From positions 1 to 11,288 of the forward strand of contig JAGOBN010000058.1 of assembly GCA_017999235.1 (NCBI GenBank): 11,288 bases of DNA, in the 5' to 3' direction. The notes beneath the pieces were generated by a model. The model did not search any database and was not told the origin of the DNA. It saw only the letters and a program-made list of their open reading frames with translations. The position numbers were made by a program, and so were the translations under genes. This DNA comes from Anaerolineales bacterium (lineage in GTDB: Bacteria; Chloroflexota; Anaerolineae; Anaerolineales; UBA6663). Of the stretch, positions 1 to 8,413 are shown one piece after another (position 1 is the stretch's first letter; every line of letters starts with the position of its first letter).

Positions 1-480
1 GACCGTGTCGGTGAGCAGGTAGCTTTGGCTGAGCGGCACCCCGCGCCAGCGGCCCAGCAGCCGGGCCAGGATATCGGTGCCGCCGGTGGTGCCTTGCGCG
101 CGGAAGACCAGGCCCATGCCCAGGCCGCCCAGCACGCCGCCGTACAGCGCGTTGAGGAAGGGATCGCCGGTCAGGCCGGTCTTGGGCAGGTAGAGGGCCA
201 GCCCGTCCATCAACACCGAGTACATGACGACGGTGAAGACGGTGCGCGCCATGAAGCGCCGGCCGCCCAGATACCGCCAGCCCACCCAGAACAGCGGCAG
301 ATTCATCAGCGCCACCATCACACCGATCGGCCAGCCGGTGAAGGCGTTGACGATCTGGGCCAGGCCGCTGACGCCGCCGGCCGCCAGTTGGGCGGGGACG
401 AGGAAGAGATCCATCGCCAGGGCCTGGAGCACGCAGCCCAGGCTGATCAGCAGATAGTCACGTACGCGGGTGGCCGGCAT
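1..480 (-). CDS. YitT-family integral membrane protein, N-terminal 160 codons (3' end off the window)
   Basis: The minus strand from an ATG at 478-480 is open for 160 codons to the window edge. The translation is a hydrophobic multi-span membrane protein with helices at about residues 9-28, 45-68, 80-97 and 110-127. Two segments mark the YitT/DUF161 family: VPAQLAAGGVSGL (residues 28-40) and FRAQGTTGGTDILARLL (126-142), the latter being the family's GGTDI signature. Family members usually have about 280 residues, with a C-terminal DUF2179-type soluble domain that would lie outside the window. The ATG has an AGGAA Shine-Dalgarno at 490-494, 9 nt away, and an extended -10 promoter further upstream. 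The cellular function of YitT proteins is poorly known; an uncharacterised transporter is the usual guess. It is transcribed divergently from the zinc-ribbon/propeller gene. The family call is confident; the role is not known. Confidence 0.85.
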   Translation of the reverse strand, partial: MPATRVRDYLLISLGCVLQALAMDLFLVPAQLAAGGVSGLAQIVNAFTGWPIGVMVALMNLPLFWVGWRYLGGRRFMARTVFTVVMYSVLMDGLALYLPKTGLTGDPFLNALYGGVLGGLGMGLVFRAQGTTGGTDILARLLGRWRGVPLSQSYLLTDTV

Positions 481-523
481 CACGGGTCTTTCCTGGATTG
501 GGCGGCGGGTTGGAACGTCCCCG

Positions 524-532
524 TTTATAGCA
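524..532 (-). promoter_or_regulatory. Extended -10 promoter element for the YitT-family gene
   Basis: Read on the minus strand this is TGCTATAAA, which matches the extended -10 pattern TGnTATAAT with one mismatch in the hexamer. It lies about 44 nt upstream of the ATG, giving a leader of roughly 35-40 nt that contains the Shine-Dalgarno. I see no convincing -35 hexamer 16-18 nt upstream, which fits an extended -10 promoter. This is a motif match only. Confidence 0.5.
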
Positions 533-563
533 CTTTTGGTGGATCAGCGCCGGGGACTCTATT

Positions 564-572
564 TGATACAAT
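564..572 (+). promoter_or_regulatory. Extended -10 promoter element for the zinc-ribbon/propeller gene
   Basis: The plus strand reads TGATACAAT, an extended -10 (TGn plus TACAAT, five of six matches to TATAAT), with no clear -35 box. Transcription would start near 579, giving a leader of about 27 nt that includes the AGGAG at 590-594 before the ATG at 606. It lies back to back with the extended -10 of the divergent YitT-family gene, about 40 bp away, in an AT-richer island of an otherwise GC-rich window. Confidence 0.5.
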
Positions 573-605
573 CAGTCCACTTTACCCCCAGGAGCTGCCA
601 TCATC

Positions 606-2489
606 ATGACCGATTCATCCCCGTTGCGCGCGCTCACCTGTCCCAATTGCGGCGCTCCGCTGGAGTTCCCCAAAGCGCAGGCCAGCGTGCGGTGCCGGTT
701 CTGTGACTCGATCATCGAGCGCTCGGACGAGGCGCCCACCGCCGACGACTTAGGCCACGCGCTCAACGTGGAGGTGCTGGGCGGCCAGGTCCACGTCTCA
801 CGGGCGGCCAATGCCAACAGCCGGCGCTTCATCATCAAGATGCGGAATGGCCAGCCGCTGGTCATCGAGGCCGGCGATCCGGCCCCGCTGCCGCCCCCGC
901 CCGTGATCACGTCCAGCGGCCCGTCCGGCAGCGCCGGCCCGCGCCGCGCCGGCGGCGGCGCGTGCGGCGTGTATTTGGTGGTGGCGGTGCTGGCGGCCGG
1001 CGGGCTGTTCATCGGCCTGGCCGGCATGCTGGGCGGGGCCGGGCTGGGCGCCGTGGGTGATTTTCTCAACTCCGGCGATCTGCGGGTGTTCCAGACGCAG
1101 GTGCCGGGGTTGAGCGAGGTCATGACCCAGGTGCCGGGCTTTGACGACCTGCTCACGCAGGTGCCGTCCGTCGGCAACCGGGACACGGTCAGCAGTTCGG
1201 CCGTGCTCGTGCCGGCCGTCTCCGACGCGCCGGCGGATGTGATTGCGCTGACCACCGAGTACTCACTCTCCAGCGGCGACAATCTCCAGCATCTGGTGGC
1301 CCTCAGCGGCGCCGAGGCCGAGCTGCTCTGGCGGAGCGCGCCCCTGGATAAAGACACCTACTCGGCGCCGATCCTGGCTGACTCGGACTTTGTCTACACG
1401 GTCACCGGCACGCGGCTGTTGGCGTTGCGCCGCGCCGATGGACAAATCGCCTGGAACGTCACCCTGGCCGATCAGTTGTCATTGAACATCTGCCCGGGCT
1501 GCTTCCGGCTGGCCGGCGAGCGGTTGTTCACGCTGACGGAAGACGGCACCCTGCAGGCCTATGACGCGCGCACCGGGGAGCCGCTCTGGGATTATCAGGC
1601 GCTGCAGGATTCGCCGCGCGGCCTGTATCTCCTGGCCGGCCAGCCGGCCTTCATGGACCGGGACGACCAGAACAACGGTCTGCTGCGGGTCTTCGATCCC
1701 GCCACCGGCGAGCCGCGGACTGTCCAGCCCACCTGCGCCACCGATTTTTCCAGCCCCGATTACCCGGATTGGACCACGCCGCTGTATCTGGACCCGGACG
1801 GCGCCAACCTCTACATCGTGTTTGGGTTTTTCCGCACCTGCGTCACGCGGCTCAATGCCGAGACCCTGGAAGCGGCCTGGTCCACGCGCTTGCCGGAGGA
1901 CCTGGAACGGCTCGACACCAATGTGCCGCCGGCCTTCGCCGCGGACGCCCTGTACTTCAGCGCCGGCGAACGCGTCATCCAGCTGAGCGCGGCGGACGGC
2001 GCGGTGGCGGTGACGCTGGAAGACCCGGATTACACCTTTGTGCCGCTGACCACGGCCGGCGATCTGCTGATCGCGCGCGCCAAACGCCAGCGCGGCTCGG
2101 CGCGCTATGAGCTGTGGGCCATTGACCGGGCCGGCGGCCAAACCCGCTGGACTTACAATTTGAATCAAGACCCGCCGCTGGAGGTCAATTCCAGCATCAT
2201 CGACGAGGATCAGCCGGTCTGGACCTGGCACGTCACGGCGGAAGGTCTGACGATCCTGCGCTTCAAGCGCGCCGCCGACGACGTCTCCCACGCGGTCTCG
2301 ATCGACACGGTGAACCTGGACACCGGGGTGAGCGCCGGCGAACAAGACGTGCGCCTCGGCGTCGAGACGATCATCCTCTCAGCGCCGACCCTGTTGGGCT
2401 GGCAGCAAGGCACGCTCTGGTTTGTGATCGAAGGCCAGGTCCTCGCCCTGGACACCGCCCGCGGCGCGATCGTCTACCGCTGGCCGTGA
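606..2489 (+). CDS. Membrane-anchored protein: N-terminal zinc ribbon, one transmembrane helix, PQQ/WD40-like beta-propeller
   Basis: This 627-residue protein starts at an ATG with AGGAG at 590-594. Residues 12-33 form a zinc ribbon with two CxxC pairs (CPNC and CRFC; Cys12, 15, 30, 33). A Pro-rich stretch (93-100) and a Gly/Arg-rich stretch precede one hydrophobic segment at about 120-150. A linker with three 10-residue TQVP repeats (164-193) follows. From about 210 to the end there are repeated beta-propeller blades in the PQQ-binding-like style, for example [45 protein letters not shown] and [15 protein letters not shown]. The predicted topology is a cytoplasmic ribbon and an extracytoplasmic propeller, which could act as a ligand- or protein-binding sensor or scaffold. 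I see no catalytic residues and assign no enzymatic role. Several extra cysteines, including the CPGC at 296-299, lie in the propeller. It is monocistronic and its last 16 bp overlap the end of the convergent MttB-like gene. Confidence 0.85.
   Translation: MTDSSPLRALTCPNCGAPLEFPKAQASVRCRFCDSIIERSDEAPTADDLGHALNVEVLGGQVHVSRAANANSRRFIIKMRNGQPLVIEAGDPAPLPPPPVITSSGPSGSAGPRRAGGGACGVYLVVAVLAAGGLFIGLAGMLGGAGLGAVGDFLNSGDLRVFQTQVPGLSEVMTQVPGFDDLLTQVPSVGNRDTVSSSAVLVPAVSDAPADVIALTTEYSLSSGDNLQHLVALSGAEAELLWRSAPLDKDTYSAPILADSDFVYTVTGTRLLALRRADGQIAWNVTLADQLSLNICPGCFRLAGERLFTLTEDGTLQAYDARTGEPLWDYQALQDSPRGLYLLAGQPAFMDRDDQNNGLLRVFDPATGEPRTVQPTCATDFSSPDYPDWTTPLYLDPDGANLYIVFGFFRTCVTRLNAETLEAAWSTRLPEDLERLDTNVPPAFAADALYFSAGERVIQLSAADGAVAVTLEDPDYTFVPLTTAGDLLIARAKRQRGSARYELWAIDRAGGQTRWTYNLNQDPPLEVNSSIIDEDQPVWTWHVTAEGLTILRFKRAADDVSHAVSIDTVNLDTGVSAGEQDVRLGVETIILSAPTLLGWQQGTLWFVIEGQVLALDTARGAIVYRWP
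1095..1184 (+). repeat. Three in-frame 30-bp repeats encoding a TQVP decapeptide linker
   Basis: Three consecutive 30-bp units start at 1095, 1125 and 1155. Each opens with a variant of AC(G/C)CAGGTGCCG and encodes TQVP followed by six divergent residues (GLSEVM, GFDDLL, SVGNRD). They form the juxtamembrane linker between the transmembrane helix and the propeller. The third unit has diverged after TQVP. Confidence 0.75.
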
Positions 2490-4012
2490 CGCGGCGGCCG
2501 GCGCGCCCGGCGCCGGTCGCCCAGCCCGAGGCCGGGCTGCCCCGCCGCCGGCGGCGGCACCTCCGGCAGGGGCGTGTCGGCGGCCAGGCCGGCGTGGATC
2601 AAGCGCCGCATTTCGGCCTCGGCGCGCGGGTCCGTCTCCGGCGAAGTGTAAGCGGCCAGCCGCCGCTCCACCTCCGCGCGCGCCCGCGCCGGCAAATCCT
2701 GGCTGCCGGCGGTGGCCCATTGTTCGCGGTTGGTGCGGTCGTACACCGGGCCGGGCAAGTGCAGCGCCTGCGGCCAGTGTTTGAGCGTGTGGGGCGCGGT
2801 CAAGAGGTGTTTTTCGGCCAGCAGCTCCCGCACCAAATCCATGGTCGGCAGATCATCTTTCACCCCAAACCCCCGCACGAAGTGCTGGACCTGGCCGCAG
2901 AGTTCGTTATCCAGCACCAGTTTCTCCAGGCTGAAGGTCAGCACGTAATCCAGCATCCCCGGACCCGAGACCGAGTTGACGCCGGCCAGCGCCGCCAGCA
3001 GCGCGCCGCCGAAGGTCTCGGCGCCGGCCTGGGCATCCAGGAATTTCCCTTCGCTTAAGGCCATGTAGCTCTGGGTGGGCAGGCCCAGGTGCTTGGCCAC
3101 CGCCACGTAGGCCACGTCCAAATAGAGCGCTTCCACCGCCGCCATCGGCGATTGGGCGGTCTGCATATGGAAGGCGGCCGGCGCGCCGCCAAAGAGCACG
3201 GGCGCTCCGGGCCGGATCAGCTGGGCCATCGTCAGGCCGGCCAGCACATCGGCCACGTGCATCACGGTCGCGCCCGCCAGCGTCACCGGCGCGATCAAGC
3301 CCATCAGCGTCACCGGCACAATCTCCACCGGGATGCCCCACTCCACGCAGTCCAGCAAATTCTGGCACGAGTCCTCGCTGTAGCGGAACAGGCCCGTGGC
3401 CGTAATGGTGAAGACCGCCATCGGGCGCGCCACCAGGTCGGCTTTGTCGTGGCGGAAGAGGGCCATCAATTCGGCCATGCGCGGCACGCCGTGCTCGGTG
3501 AAAGCGCCGCTGACCACCGGGCGCAGCGAGTTGAGCAGACACAAGTACAAGCGCCAGGCGTCGGAGATTTGGGGCGCCAGGTCGCCGGTGGAGAACGCCG
3601 TGGCCAGGTAAGCGATGTGTTCCAGGCCGTCCGCCAGCCGCACAAACTCCACAAAGTCGCGGGTGTTGGCCGGGCGCACCGCGCCGGTGTGCCCATCCAG
3701 GATCTGGAGGCCGCTGGAGCCGGGGACGAAGTGGACGCGGTCGCCGCCCAGCAAGGCGTGCGGCTGGCCGGCGCGGTCGTACAGCACGAACTCGCGCGGC
3801 GCGGCGGCCAGGGCGCGGTCCACTACTTCCGGCGGGAAGAGCACGCGTTCGCCGTCGCCGGCCGTGTCCGCCGTCCGCAGGCCGTGCGCCAACAGACGCT
3901 CTTTCAGGCGCGGGCCGCGCACCTCCACGCCGATCTCGGCCAGGATCCGTTTGGCTTCGGCCAGGATCTGCGGCAGGAGCGGCTCGGGGATGACGCGCAG
4001 GGTGGGGCGCAT
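2474..4012 (-). CDS. MttB-family (trimethylamine methyltransferase superfamily) protein, non-pyrrolysine type
   Basis: This 512-residue protein has the fold and signatures of the MttB superfamily, corrinoid-dependent methyltransferases acting on trimethylamine or betaine-like quaternary amines. The N-terminal block [10 protein letters not shown] (22-31) with [13 protein letters not shown] (56-68) and the block [20 protein letters not shown] (350-369) are typical. In archaeal MttB, pyrrolysine (amber) lies in the latter region; here it is a sense codon near Tyr356, so it belongs with the non-Pyl (MtgB-like) members. The ATG at 4012 lies 4 nt after the upstream flavoprotein stop, with AAAAGG at 4021-4026 as Shine-Dalgarno, so translation is probably coupled. 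It is the last gene of the six-gene operon. The last 25 or so residues form an Arg/Pro/Gly-rich tail that looks like an extension and ends in a TAG inside the convergent propeller gene. No corrinoid protein or reactivase is seen nearby. The superfamily call is confident; the substrate is unknown. Confidence 0.88.
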   Translation of the reverse strand: MRPTLRVIPEPLLPQILAEAKRILAEIGVEVRGPRLKERLLAHGLRTADTAGDGERVLFPPEVVDRALAAAPREFVLYDRAGQPHALLGGDRVHFVPGSSGLQILDGHTGAVRPANTRDFVEFVRLADGLEHIAYLATAFSTGDLAPQISDAWRLYLCLLNSLRPVVSGAFTEHGVPRMAELMALFRHDKADLVARPMAVFTITATGLFRYSEDSCQNLLDCVEWGIPVEIVPVTLMGLIAPVTLAGATVMHVADVLAGLTMAQLIRPGAPVLFGGAPAAFHMQTAQSPMAAVEALYLDVAYVAVAKHLGLPTQSYMALSEGKFLDAQAGAETFGGALLAALAGVNSVSGPGMLDYVLTFSLEKLVLDNELCGQVQHFVRGFGVKDDLPTMDLVRELLAEKHLLTAPHTLKHWPQALHLPGPVYDRTNREQWATAGSQDLPARARAEVERRLAAYTSPETDPRAEAEMRRLIHAGLAADTPLPEVPPPAAGQPGLGLGDRRRARRPPRHGQR

Positions 4013-4016
4013 GCGG

Positions 4017-5597
4017 TCAGCCTTTTAGCTGCGCATCCTTCAGAATTTGCCGCGCCGCATTGCGCCCCGCCAGACCGGATACGCCGCCGCCGGGATGTGT
4101 GCCCGGCCCGCACAGATACAGGCCGGCCAGCGGGGTGCGGTATTGCGCCCAACCCGGCACCGGCCGCATGAACAGGATCTGATCCAGCATCATCTCGCCG
4201 TGGTACAGGCTGCCCTCGGTCAGCCCAAAGGTCCGCTCCAGATCGAGCGGGGTCAGCACCTGGCGCTGTTCAATGATCCCCGGCAGGTCCGGCGCATACT
4301 CGGCCAGAGTCTGGACCACTAAATCCCCCAACGCCTCGCGCTCCGTGTCCCACACGCCGGCCCGGAGGTGATACGGCGCGTATTGGACGTGCACGGAGAG
4401 AATGTGCCGGCCCTCCGGCGCCAGGCTGGGGTCCGCCAGGGTCGGCCAGGCCACTTCCAAGTAAGGCTGGCGGGACAGGCCGCCGTATTTGGCCGCGTCG
4501 TAGGCTTGTTCCAGATAGGGCAGGCTGGGGCTGAGGATCAGCGGGCCGGGCGGTGCGGCCGGCTCGAGGCCGGTGAAGGCCGGCCGGCCGGCGAGGGCCA
4601 GGTTGACCTTGGCCCACGCGCCGCGCATTTTAATGGTCCGCACGGCCTGTGCGAACTCCGGCCCCAAGATCAACGGCTCAAGCAGTTCCAAAAAAGTGCG
4701 CTTGGGGTCCACGGCCGAGATCACGCGCCGGGCGCTGAGATCGGCGCCGTCCGCCAGGGTCACGCCGACAGCGCGGCCGTCCACCACGTTGATGCCCGTC
4801 ACGGCGGCGCCGGTGCGGATTTCGGCGCCGGCCGCGCGGGCCGCGCCGGCGAGCGCCTGGGTGAATTGCCCCACGCCGCCGGCGGCGCTGACCGGGAAGG
4901 GGCCGCCGTGGTTGATCCAGTGGTGCAGGAACAGGAAGGCGGTGCCGGCGCTGAACGGGCCTTGCGTCAGCGCGTGCACGCTGCGCGCGCCCAAGATGCC
5001 TTTCAGCGCGGGGGTCTCAAACCACTCGTCGAACAGCTCCTGGGCCGACATCGGCAGGACGCGCAGGAGCTCCATCATCTCGCGCTTGCCCAGGCCGCGC
5101 CAGCGCAGGAGGAAGCGCGCCAGCGGCGGCAGTTCGCCGGCCGGGATCTCCGGCAGGCGCGGCATGGTGAGGTGGTACGCCTCGCGCAGCAGGGCCGCGA
5201 AGCGCCCGAAGCGGGCCAGAAAATCCGGCCAGCGCGCGGCGTCGCTGGGCGAGAGCGGGCGCAGCGCCGCCTGCGTCTGACGCGCATCGTTGGATAGAGG
5301 CAGAAGGCGGCCGTCCGGCAGCAGGCTCACCACGCCGGCCGCGCCGGCCGCCGCCCGCAGCCCGTGCCGGCCCAGCCCCAATTCCCGGACCACTTCGGCC
5401 GCCAGCCGGCCGGTGTGTGCGGCCGTGTCCACGCGGTAGCCGGGCCACGGGCTCTCGGTCACCAGTGTGCCGCCGACGCCGGGCCGGCGCTCCAGCACCA
5501 GCCCGCGCTGGCCGGCCAAGGCCAGGTACGCCGCCGTCGTCAGTCCGTTGTGGCCGGCGCCGATGACGATGAAGTCGTAGTCAGTGGCCATGGTCAT
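4017..5597 (-). CDS. FAD-dependent oxidoreductase, phytoene-dehydrogenase/PYROXD2-like (paralogue B)
   Basis: This 526-residue flavoprotein starts at the ATG at 5597. That start forms a 4-bp ATGA overlap with the preceding gene's stop and has AAGGA at 5604-5608, 6 nt away. A longer in-frame start at 5681 would overlap the upstream gene by 88 bp and add a Gly/Arg/His-rich stretch, so I rejected it. The N-terminus carries the Rossmann FAD motif GAGHNG (13-18) and the ribose-binding Glu36 in [10 protein letters not shown]. The C-terminus carries the FAD-contacting motif [13 protein letters not shown] (496-508). This is the COG1233 family, which includes phytoene desaturases and PYROXD2-type proteins; it oxidises C-C or C-N bonds using FAD. 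No membrane span is obvious. It is clearly paralogous to its immediate upstream neighbour. The substrate is not predictable; the context suggests dehydrogenation of a small methylated or amino metabolite rather than carotenoid synthesis, since no other carotenoid gene is present. Confidence 0.87.
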   Translation of the reverse strand: MTMATDYDFIVIGAGHNGLTTAAYLALAGQRGLVLERRPGVGGTLVTESPWPGYRVDTAAHTGRLAAEVVRELGLGRHGLRAAAGAAGVVSLLPDGRLLPLSNDARQTQAALRPLSPSDAARWPDFLARFGRFAALLREAYHLTMPRLPEIPAGELPPLARFLLRWRGLGKREMMELLRVLPMSAQELFDEWFETPALKGILGARSVHALTQGPFSAGTAFLFLHHWINHGGPFPVSAAGGVGQFTQALAGAARAAGAEIRTGAAVTGINVVDGRAVGVTLADGADLSARRVISAVDPKRTFLELLEPLILGPEFAQAVRTIKMRGAWAKVNLALAGRPAFTGLEPAAPPGPLILSPSLPYLEQAYDAAKYGGLSRQPYLEVAWPTLADPSLAPEGRHILSVHVQYAPYHLRAGVWDTEREALGDLVVQTLAEYAPDLPGIIEQRQVLTPLDLERTFGLTEGSLYHGEMMLDQILFMRPVPGWAQYRTPLAGLYLCGPGTHPGGGVSGLAGRNAARQILKDAQLKG

Positions 5598-7174
5598 TTC
5601 CAGTCCTTCAGCATCTCCACCGCCGCCAGCCGGCCGCTGGCCCCCATGATGCCGCCGCCCGGATGCGTGCCGGAGCCGCACTGGTAGAAGTTGGCGATGG
5701 GCGTGCGGTATTGCGCCCAGCCGGCCACCGGCCGCAGAAAGAACAATTGGTGCAGGGCCAGATCGCCCTGGAAGATGTTGCCCTCGGTCAGGCCCGTGGT
5801 CTGCTCGATGTCCCAGGGCGTCAGCACCTGCCGGCCGAGGATCAAGCTTTTGAGATTGGGCGCGTACTCGGCCAGGGTGTCCACCACGGCGTTGCCAAAT
5901 CTCTCGCGCTGGGCGTCATCCCAGCCGCCGGCCAGATGATAAGGCGCGTATTGCACGAAGCAGGACATGACGTGCTGGCCGGGCGGCGCCATGCCGGGGT
6001 CAATCACCGACGGGAAGATGCAGTCGATATACGGCTGGGCCGGGATGCGCCCATATTTGGCCTCGTCATAGGCGCGCTCGATGTAATCCATGCTCGGGCT
6101 GATGGAGACCGCCCCGCGGTGCAGCGGCCCCGCGCCCGGCTGGGCGGTAAAGCTCGGCAGGCCGGCCAGAGCCAGATTGACCTTGCCCGATGAGCCGCGG
6201 ATTTTGTAGCGCCGGATCGCGTCGGCGAAATCGGCCGGCAGGTGGCGCGGGTCCAGCAGCTGCAGGAAGGTGCGCTTGGGGTCCAGGCTGGAAGCCACAG
6301 TGCGGGCGTAGAACTCAGCGCCGTTCTCCAGGGCCACGCCCACGGCGCGGCCGTTCTTGACGATCACCTGGCTGACCGGCGCCGCCACCTGGATCTCCGC
6401 GCCGGCCGCGCGCGCGGCGCCGGCGATGGCCTGGCTGATGGCGCCGGTGCCGCCCTTGGCGAAGCCCCACGCCCGAAAGACGCCGTCGAGTTCGCCCATG
6501 TAATGGTGCAGCAGCACGTAGGCCGTGCCCGGCGAGCGCGGTCCCAGGAAGGTGCCGATGATGCCGCTGGCGCTCTTGGTGCCTTTGAGCGGCGCGCATT
6601 CAAACCACTCATCCAGCAAATCGGCCGCGCTCATGGTCATCAGCTTGGCCAGGTTGTAGAAATCGCGCTCGCTCAAGCCGGCCGCGTGTCCGCCCAGCTT
6701 GAGCAGACCGAGCAGGTCGTGCGGGCTGAGCGAGGTTGGATCGGGCGGCAGCATGTCCAGGATCGGTTTAACGGCCATCGCCATGCGGAACATCTGCCGG
6801 CTGTAATCGTCGTAAGCGTCGGCGTCGCGCGGGGAATGGCGCTGGATCTCGCGCCGGGTCAGGTCATGGTCATCCCAGGCGGCCAGGTAATCACCGTTGG
6901 CCAGCGGTGTAAAGGTGCTGGGCAGCGGCAGGATCGTCAGGCCGTGGCGGGGCAGGTTGAGATCGCGGATGATCTCCGGCCGCAGCAGGCTGACGACGTA
7001 GGAGAAGACCGTGAACTTGAAGCCGGGGAAGATCTCCTCGGTGACGGCGGCGCCGCCCAGCACCGGCCGGCGCTCCAGCACCAGCACTTTTTTGCCGGCC
7101 CGCGCCAGGTACGCGGCGGTGACCAGGCCGTTGTGGCCGCCGCCGATGATGATGGCGTCATAGTGAGTGGGCAT
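5594..7174 (-). CDS. FAD-dependent oxidoreductase, phytoene-dehydrogenase/PYROXD2-like (paralogue A)
   Basis: From the ATG at 7174 this encodes 526 residues, the same length as its downstream paralogue. GGGHNG (11-16) is the dinucleotide motif, Glu34 in VLERRPVLGG is the expected FAD ribose ligand, and CGSGTHPGGG near the C-terminus is the second FAD motif. Start choice: 7186 and 7228 also give in-frame ATGs. I chose 7174 because it begins just before YDAIIIG as in most family members and has a weak GGAA 6 nt upstream; 7186 (METT) is a real alternative. It shares with paralogue B identical short blocks such as [30 protein letters not shown] and GWAQYRTP, and the two active-site regions differ in between. 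The stop overlaps the next start (ATGA), so equal-level coupled synthesis is likely, perhaps as a heteromeric pair. It lies 28 nt after the GcvT-like gene. The substrate is unknown. Confidence 0.86.
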   Translation of the reverse strand: MPTHYDAIIIGGGHNGLVTAAYLARAGKKVLVLERRPVLGGAAVTEEIFPGFKFTVFSYVVSLLRPEIIRDLNLPRHGLTILPLPSTFTPLANGDYLAAWDDHDLTRREIQRHSPRDADAYDDYSRQMFRMAMAVKPILDMLPPDPTSLSPHDLLGLLKLGGHAAGLSERDFYNLAKLMTMSAADLLDEWFECAPLKGTKSASGIIGTFLGPRSPGTAYVLLHHYMGELDGVFRAWGFAKGGTGAISQAIAGAARAAGAEIQVAAPVSQVIVKNGRAVGVALENGAEFYARTVASSLDPKRTFLQLLDPRHLPADFADAIRRYKIRGSSGKVNLALAGLPSFTAQPGAGPLHRGAVSISPSMDYIERAYDEAKYGRIPAQPYIDCIFPSVIDPGMAPPGQHVMSCFVQYAPYHLAGGWDDAQRERFGNAVVDTLAEYAPNLKSLILGRQVLTPWDIEQTTGLTEGNIFQGDLALHQLFFLRPVAGWAQYRTPIANFYQCGSGTHPGGGIMGASGRLAAVEMLKDWK

Positions 7175-7202
7175 CGTGGTTTCCATTCGGCTGGCGGCGG
7201 CC

Positions 7203-8390
7203 TTAAGCCCGCTTGTGGGCCGGGTCATAAAACGGCAGTTTCACCACTCGCGCCGGCGCATAGCGGCGCTGGTGTTCCACCGTCACCTCCAGCATCACCA
7301 GGCCGCCCACTTGGGCGGACGCGCGTTCCAGGTGCGCCAGGGCCAGGTATTGCTTGAGCAGCGGCGACCAGACCAGACTGGTGGCATAGCCCACTTGCCG
7401 GCCCAGCGCGGCCACCGGCACGCTGGTGCGCTGGGTGAGGGCCGGCAGCTGCGGGGGCAGGCCGGCCTCGGCGTACAGGCGCTCCAGCCCTTTCCACTCC
7501 ACGGCCAGGCCCACGAACTGCCAGGCCGGCCCGCGCGCGTGTTCGGCGGCCAGCGCCGCGCGGCCGATAAACGGCCCCTTCGCCAGCGCCACCGTCCAGC
7601 CCAGCCCCAGCTCATACGGCGTGGATTTCTGCGTTTCGATCAGGGCGTGGCGCGCCGATTGGTAGTCCACTTCCAGCAGCAGCAGGCCGGCCTCCACGCG
7701 GGCGATATCGAGCGCCAAGATGCCGGCCGGCGTGATCCCGTATGGCTGGCCGGCGGTCAGGAGCGCGTCCCACACGGCCTCGGCGTGCGCGGCGTCGGTC
7801 CACACCTCATAGCCCAGGTCGCCGGTGTAGCCGGTGCGCGTGAGGGTGACCGGGCGGCCGCCCAGGGTGGTGTGCACCAGGCGGAAGTAGCGGAGCGCGT
7901 CCACCTCGGCCGGCGTGACCGACTTGAGCACCGCGCGCGCCAGCGGGCCTTGCAGGGCCAGGGCGGCCGTGCTGTCCGAGACGTCGCGGATCTCCACCCG
8001 CAGGCCGGCGGCGTTCTGCTCCAGCCAGCGCCCGTTCGGCTCGGCCGAGGTCAGCCGGAAGCTGTGCTCGTCCAGGCGCGCCACGGTGCCGTCATCCAGC
8101 ACCTTGCCGGCCTCGTCGCACCACGGCGTATACAGCACCTGGCCGACCGCGCAGCGGGCCAGGTCGCGCGTCACCACGTGGTTGAGCAGGCGCGCGGCGT
8201 CGCGGCCGGTAATCAAATATTTGTGGAGCGGAGAAACGTCGAACAGGGCGGCGGCGTTGCGCACCGCCCAGTATTCGCGCTCGGCGCTGAGCTCGTAGGC
8301 GCCGGCGGCCAGATAGCCGGACCAGCGCCGCCAGCTTTGCGATTGATTGAGGGGGGCCGTGCGCGAGTGGAAAGGGGTGCCGCGAAGCAT
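7203..8390 (-). CDS. GcvT-like aminomethyltransferase-family protein (T-protein fold)
   Basis: This 395-residue protein matches the glycine-cleavage T-protein/DmdA/LigM superfamily along its length, which is close to the usual size. Visible signatures are EAGKVLDDGTV (93-103), containing the acidic pair whose equivalent in T-protein contacts the folate; LALQGP (144-149); TGYTGDLGYEV (186-196); and, near the end, the beta-barrel segment VGYATSLVWSPLLKQYLAL. In this family a one-carbon group is moved from an amine, thioether or aryl ether to tetrahydrofolate. True glycine cleavage is unlikely because no P-, H- or L-protein gene is nearby, so a catabolic demethylase or C1 transfer role is more probable. 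The ATG at 8390 has a strong purine-rich GAGGAGG just upstream; measured from GAGGA the spacing is 5 nt. It is third in the operon, 23 nt after the cupin gene and 28 nt before the first flavoprotein. Confidence 0.88.
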   Translation of the reverse strand: MLRGTPFHSRTAPLNQSQSWRRWSGYLAAGAYELSAEREYWAVRNAAALFDVSPLHKYLITGRDAARLLNHVVTRDLARCAVGQVLYTPWCDEAGKVLDDGTVARLDEHSFRLTSAEPNGRWLEQNAAGLRVEIRDVSDSTAALALQGPLARAVLKSVTPAEVDALRYFRLVHTTLGGRPVTLTRTGYTGDLGYEVWTDAAHAEAVWDALLTAGQPYGITPAGILALDIARVEAGLLLLEVDYQSARHALIETQKSTPYELGLGWTVALAKGPFIGRAALAAEHARGPAWQFVGLAVEWKGLERLYAEAGLPPQLPALTQRTSVPVAALGRQVGYATSLVWSPLLKQYLALAHLERASAQVGGLVMLEVTVEHQRRYAPARVVKLPFYDPAHKRA

Positions 8391-8413
8391 AGTCCTCCTC
8401 GGTGAGCCCGTGT

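Noticed and set aside
572..1357. 261-codon minus-strand frame over the start of the propeller gene
   Set aside because: It is antisense to the zinc ribbon and transmembrane segment, has a Ser/Pro/Arg/Ala-biased composition and no recognisable domain.
2474..2476. TAG stop of the MttB-like gene as a pyrrolysine codon
   Set aside because: It lies at codon 513, after the whole family domain, whereas pyrrolysine in MttB sits around residue 330-350. The frame after it is only antisense to the propeller gene.
5598..5681. Longer N-terminus of flavoprotein B starting at 5681
   Set aside because: It would overlap the preceding gene by 88 bp and add a Gly/Arg/His-rich segment before the conserved FAD motif; the ATGA start at 5597 has a good Shine-Dalgarno.
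4017..7174. Carotenoid biosynthesis (true phytoene desaturases)
   Set aside because: There is no phytoene synthase, cyclase or other carotenoid gene. The neighbours are C1/methyl-transfer families, and the THPGGG C-terminal motif suits the PYROXD2-like branch.
7175..7228. Longer N-termini of flavoprotein A starting at 7228 or 7186
   Set aside because: 7228 overlaps the GcvT-like gene and lacks a Shine-Dalgarno. 7186 remains possible but has no well-spaced Shine-Dalgarno.
7203..8390. Genuine glycine-cleavage T-protein
   Set aside because: No glycine-cleavage P, H or L genes are beside it, and the operon contains an IclR regulator and oxidoreductases typical of catabolic loci.
7167..8405. 412-codon open frame on the plus strand opposite the GcvT-like gene
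   Set aside because: It lies antisense to a well-supported family member, is Arg/Gln/His/Gly-rich and resembles no known protein; long shadow frames are expected at this GC content. The same applies to the plus-strand frames at 3089-4171, 4368-5297 and 6242-7357.
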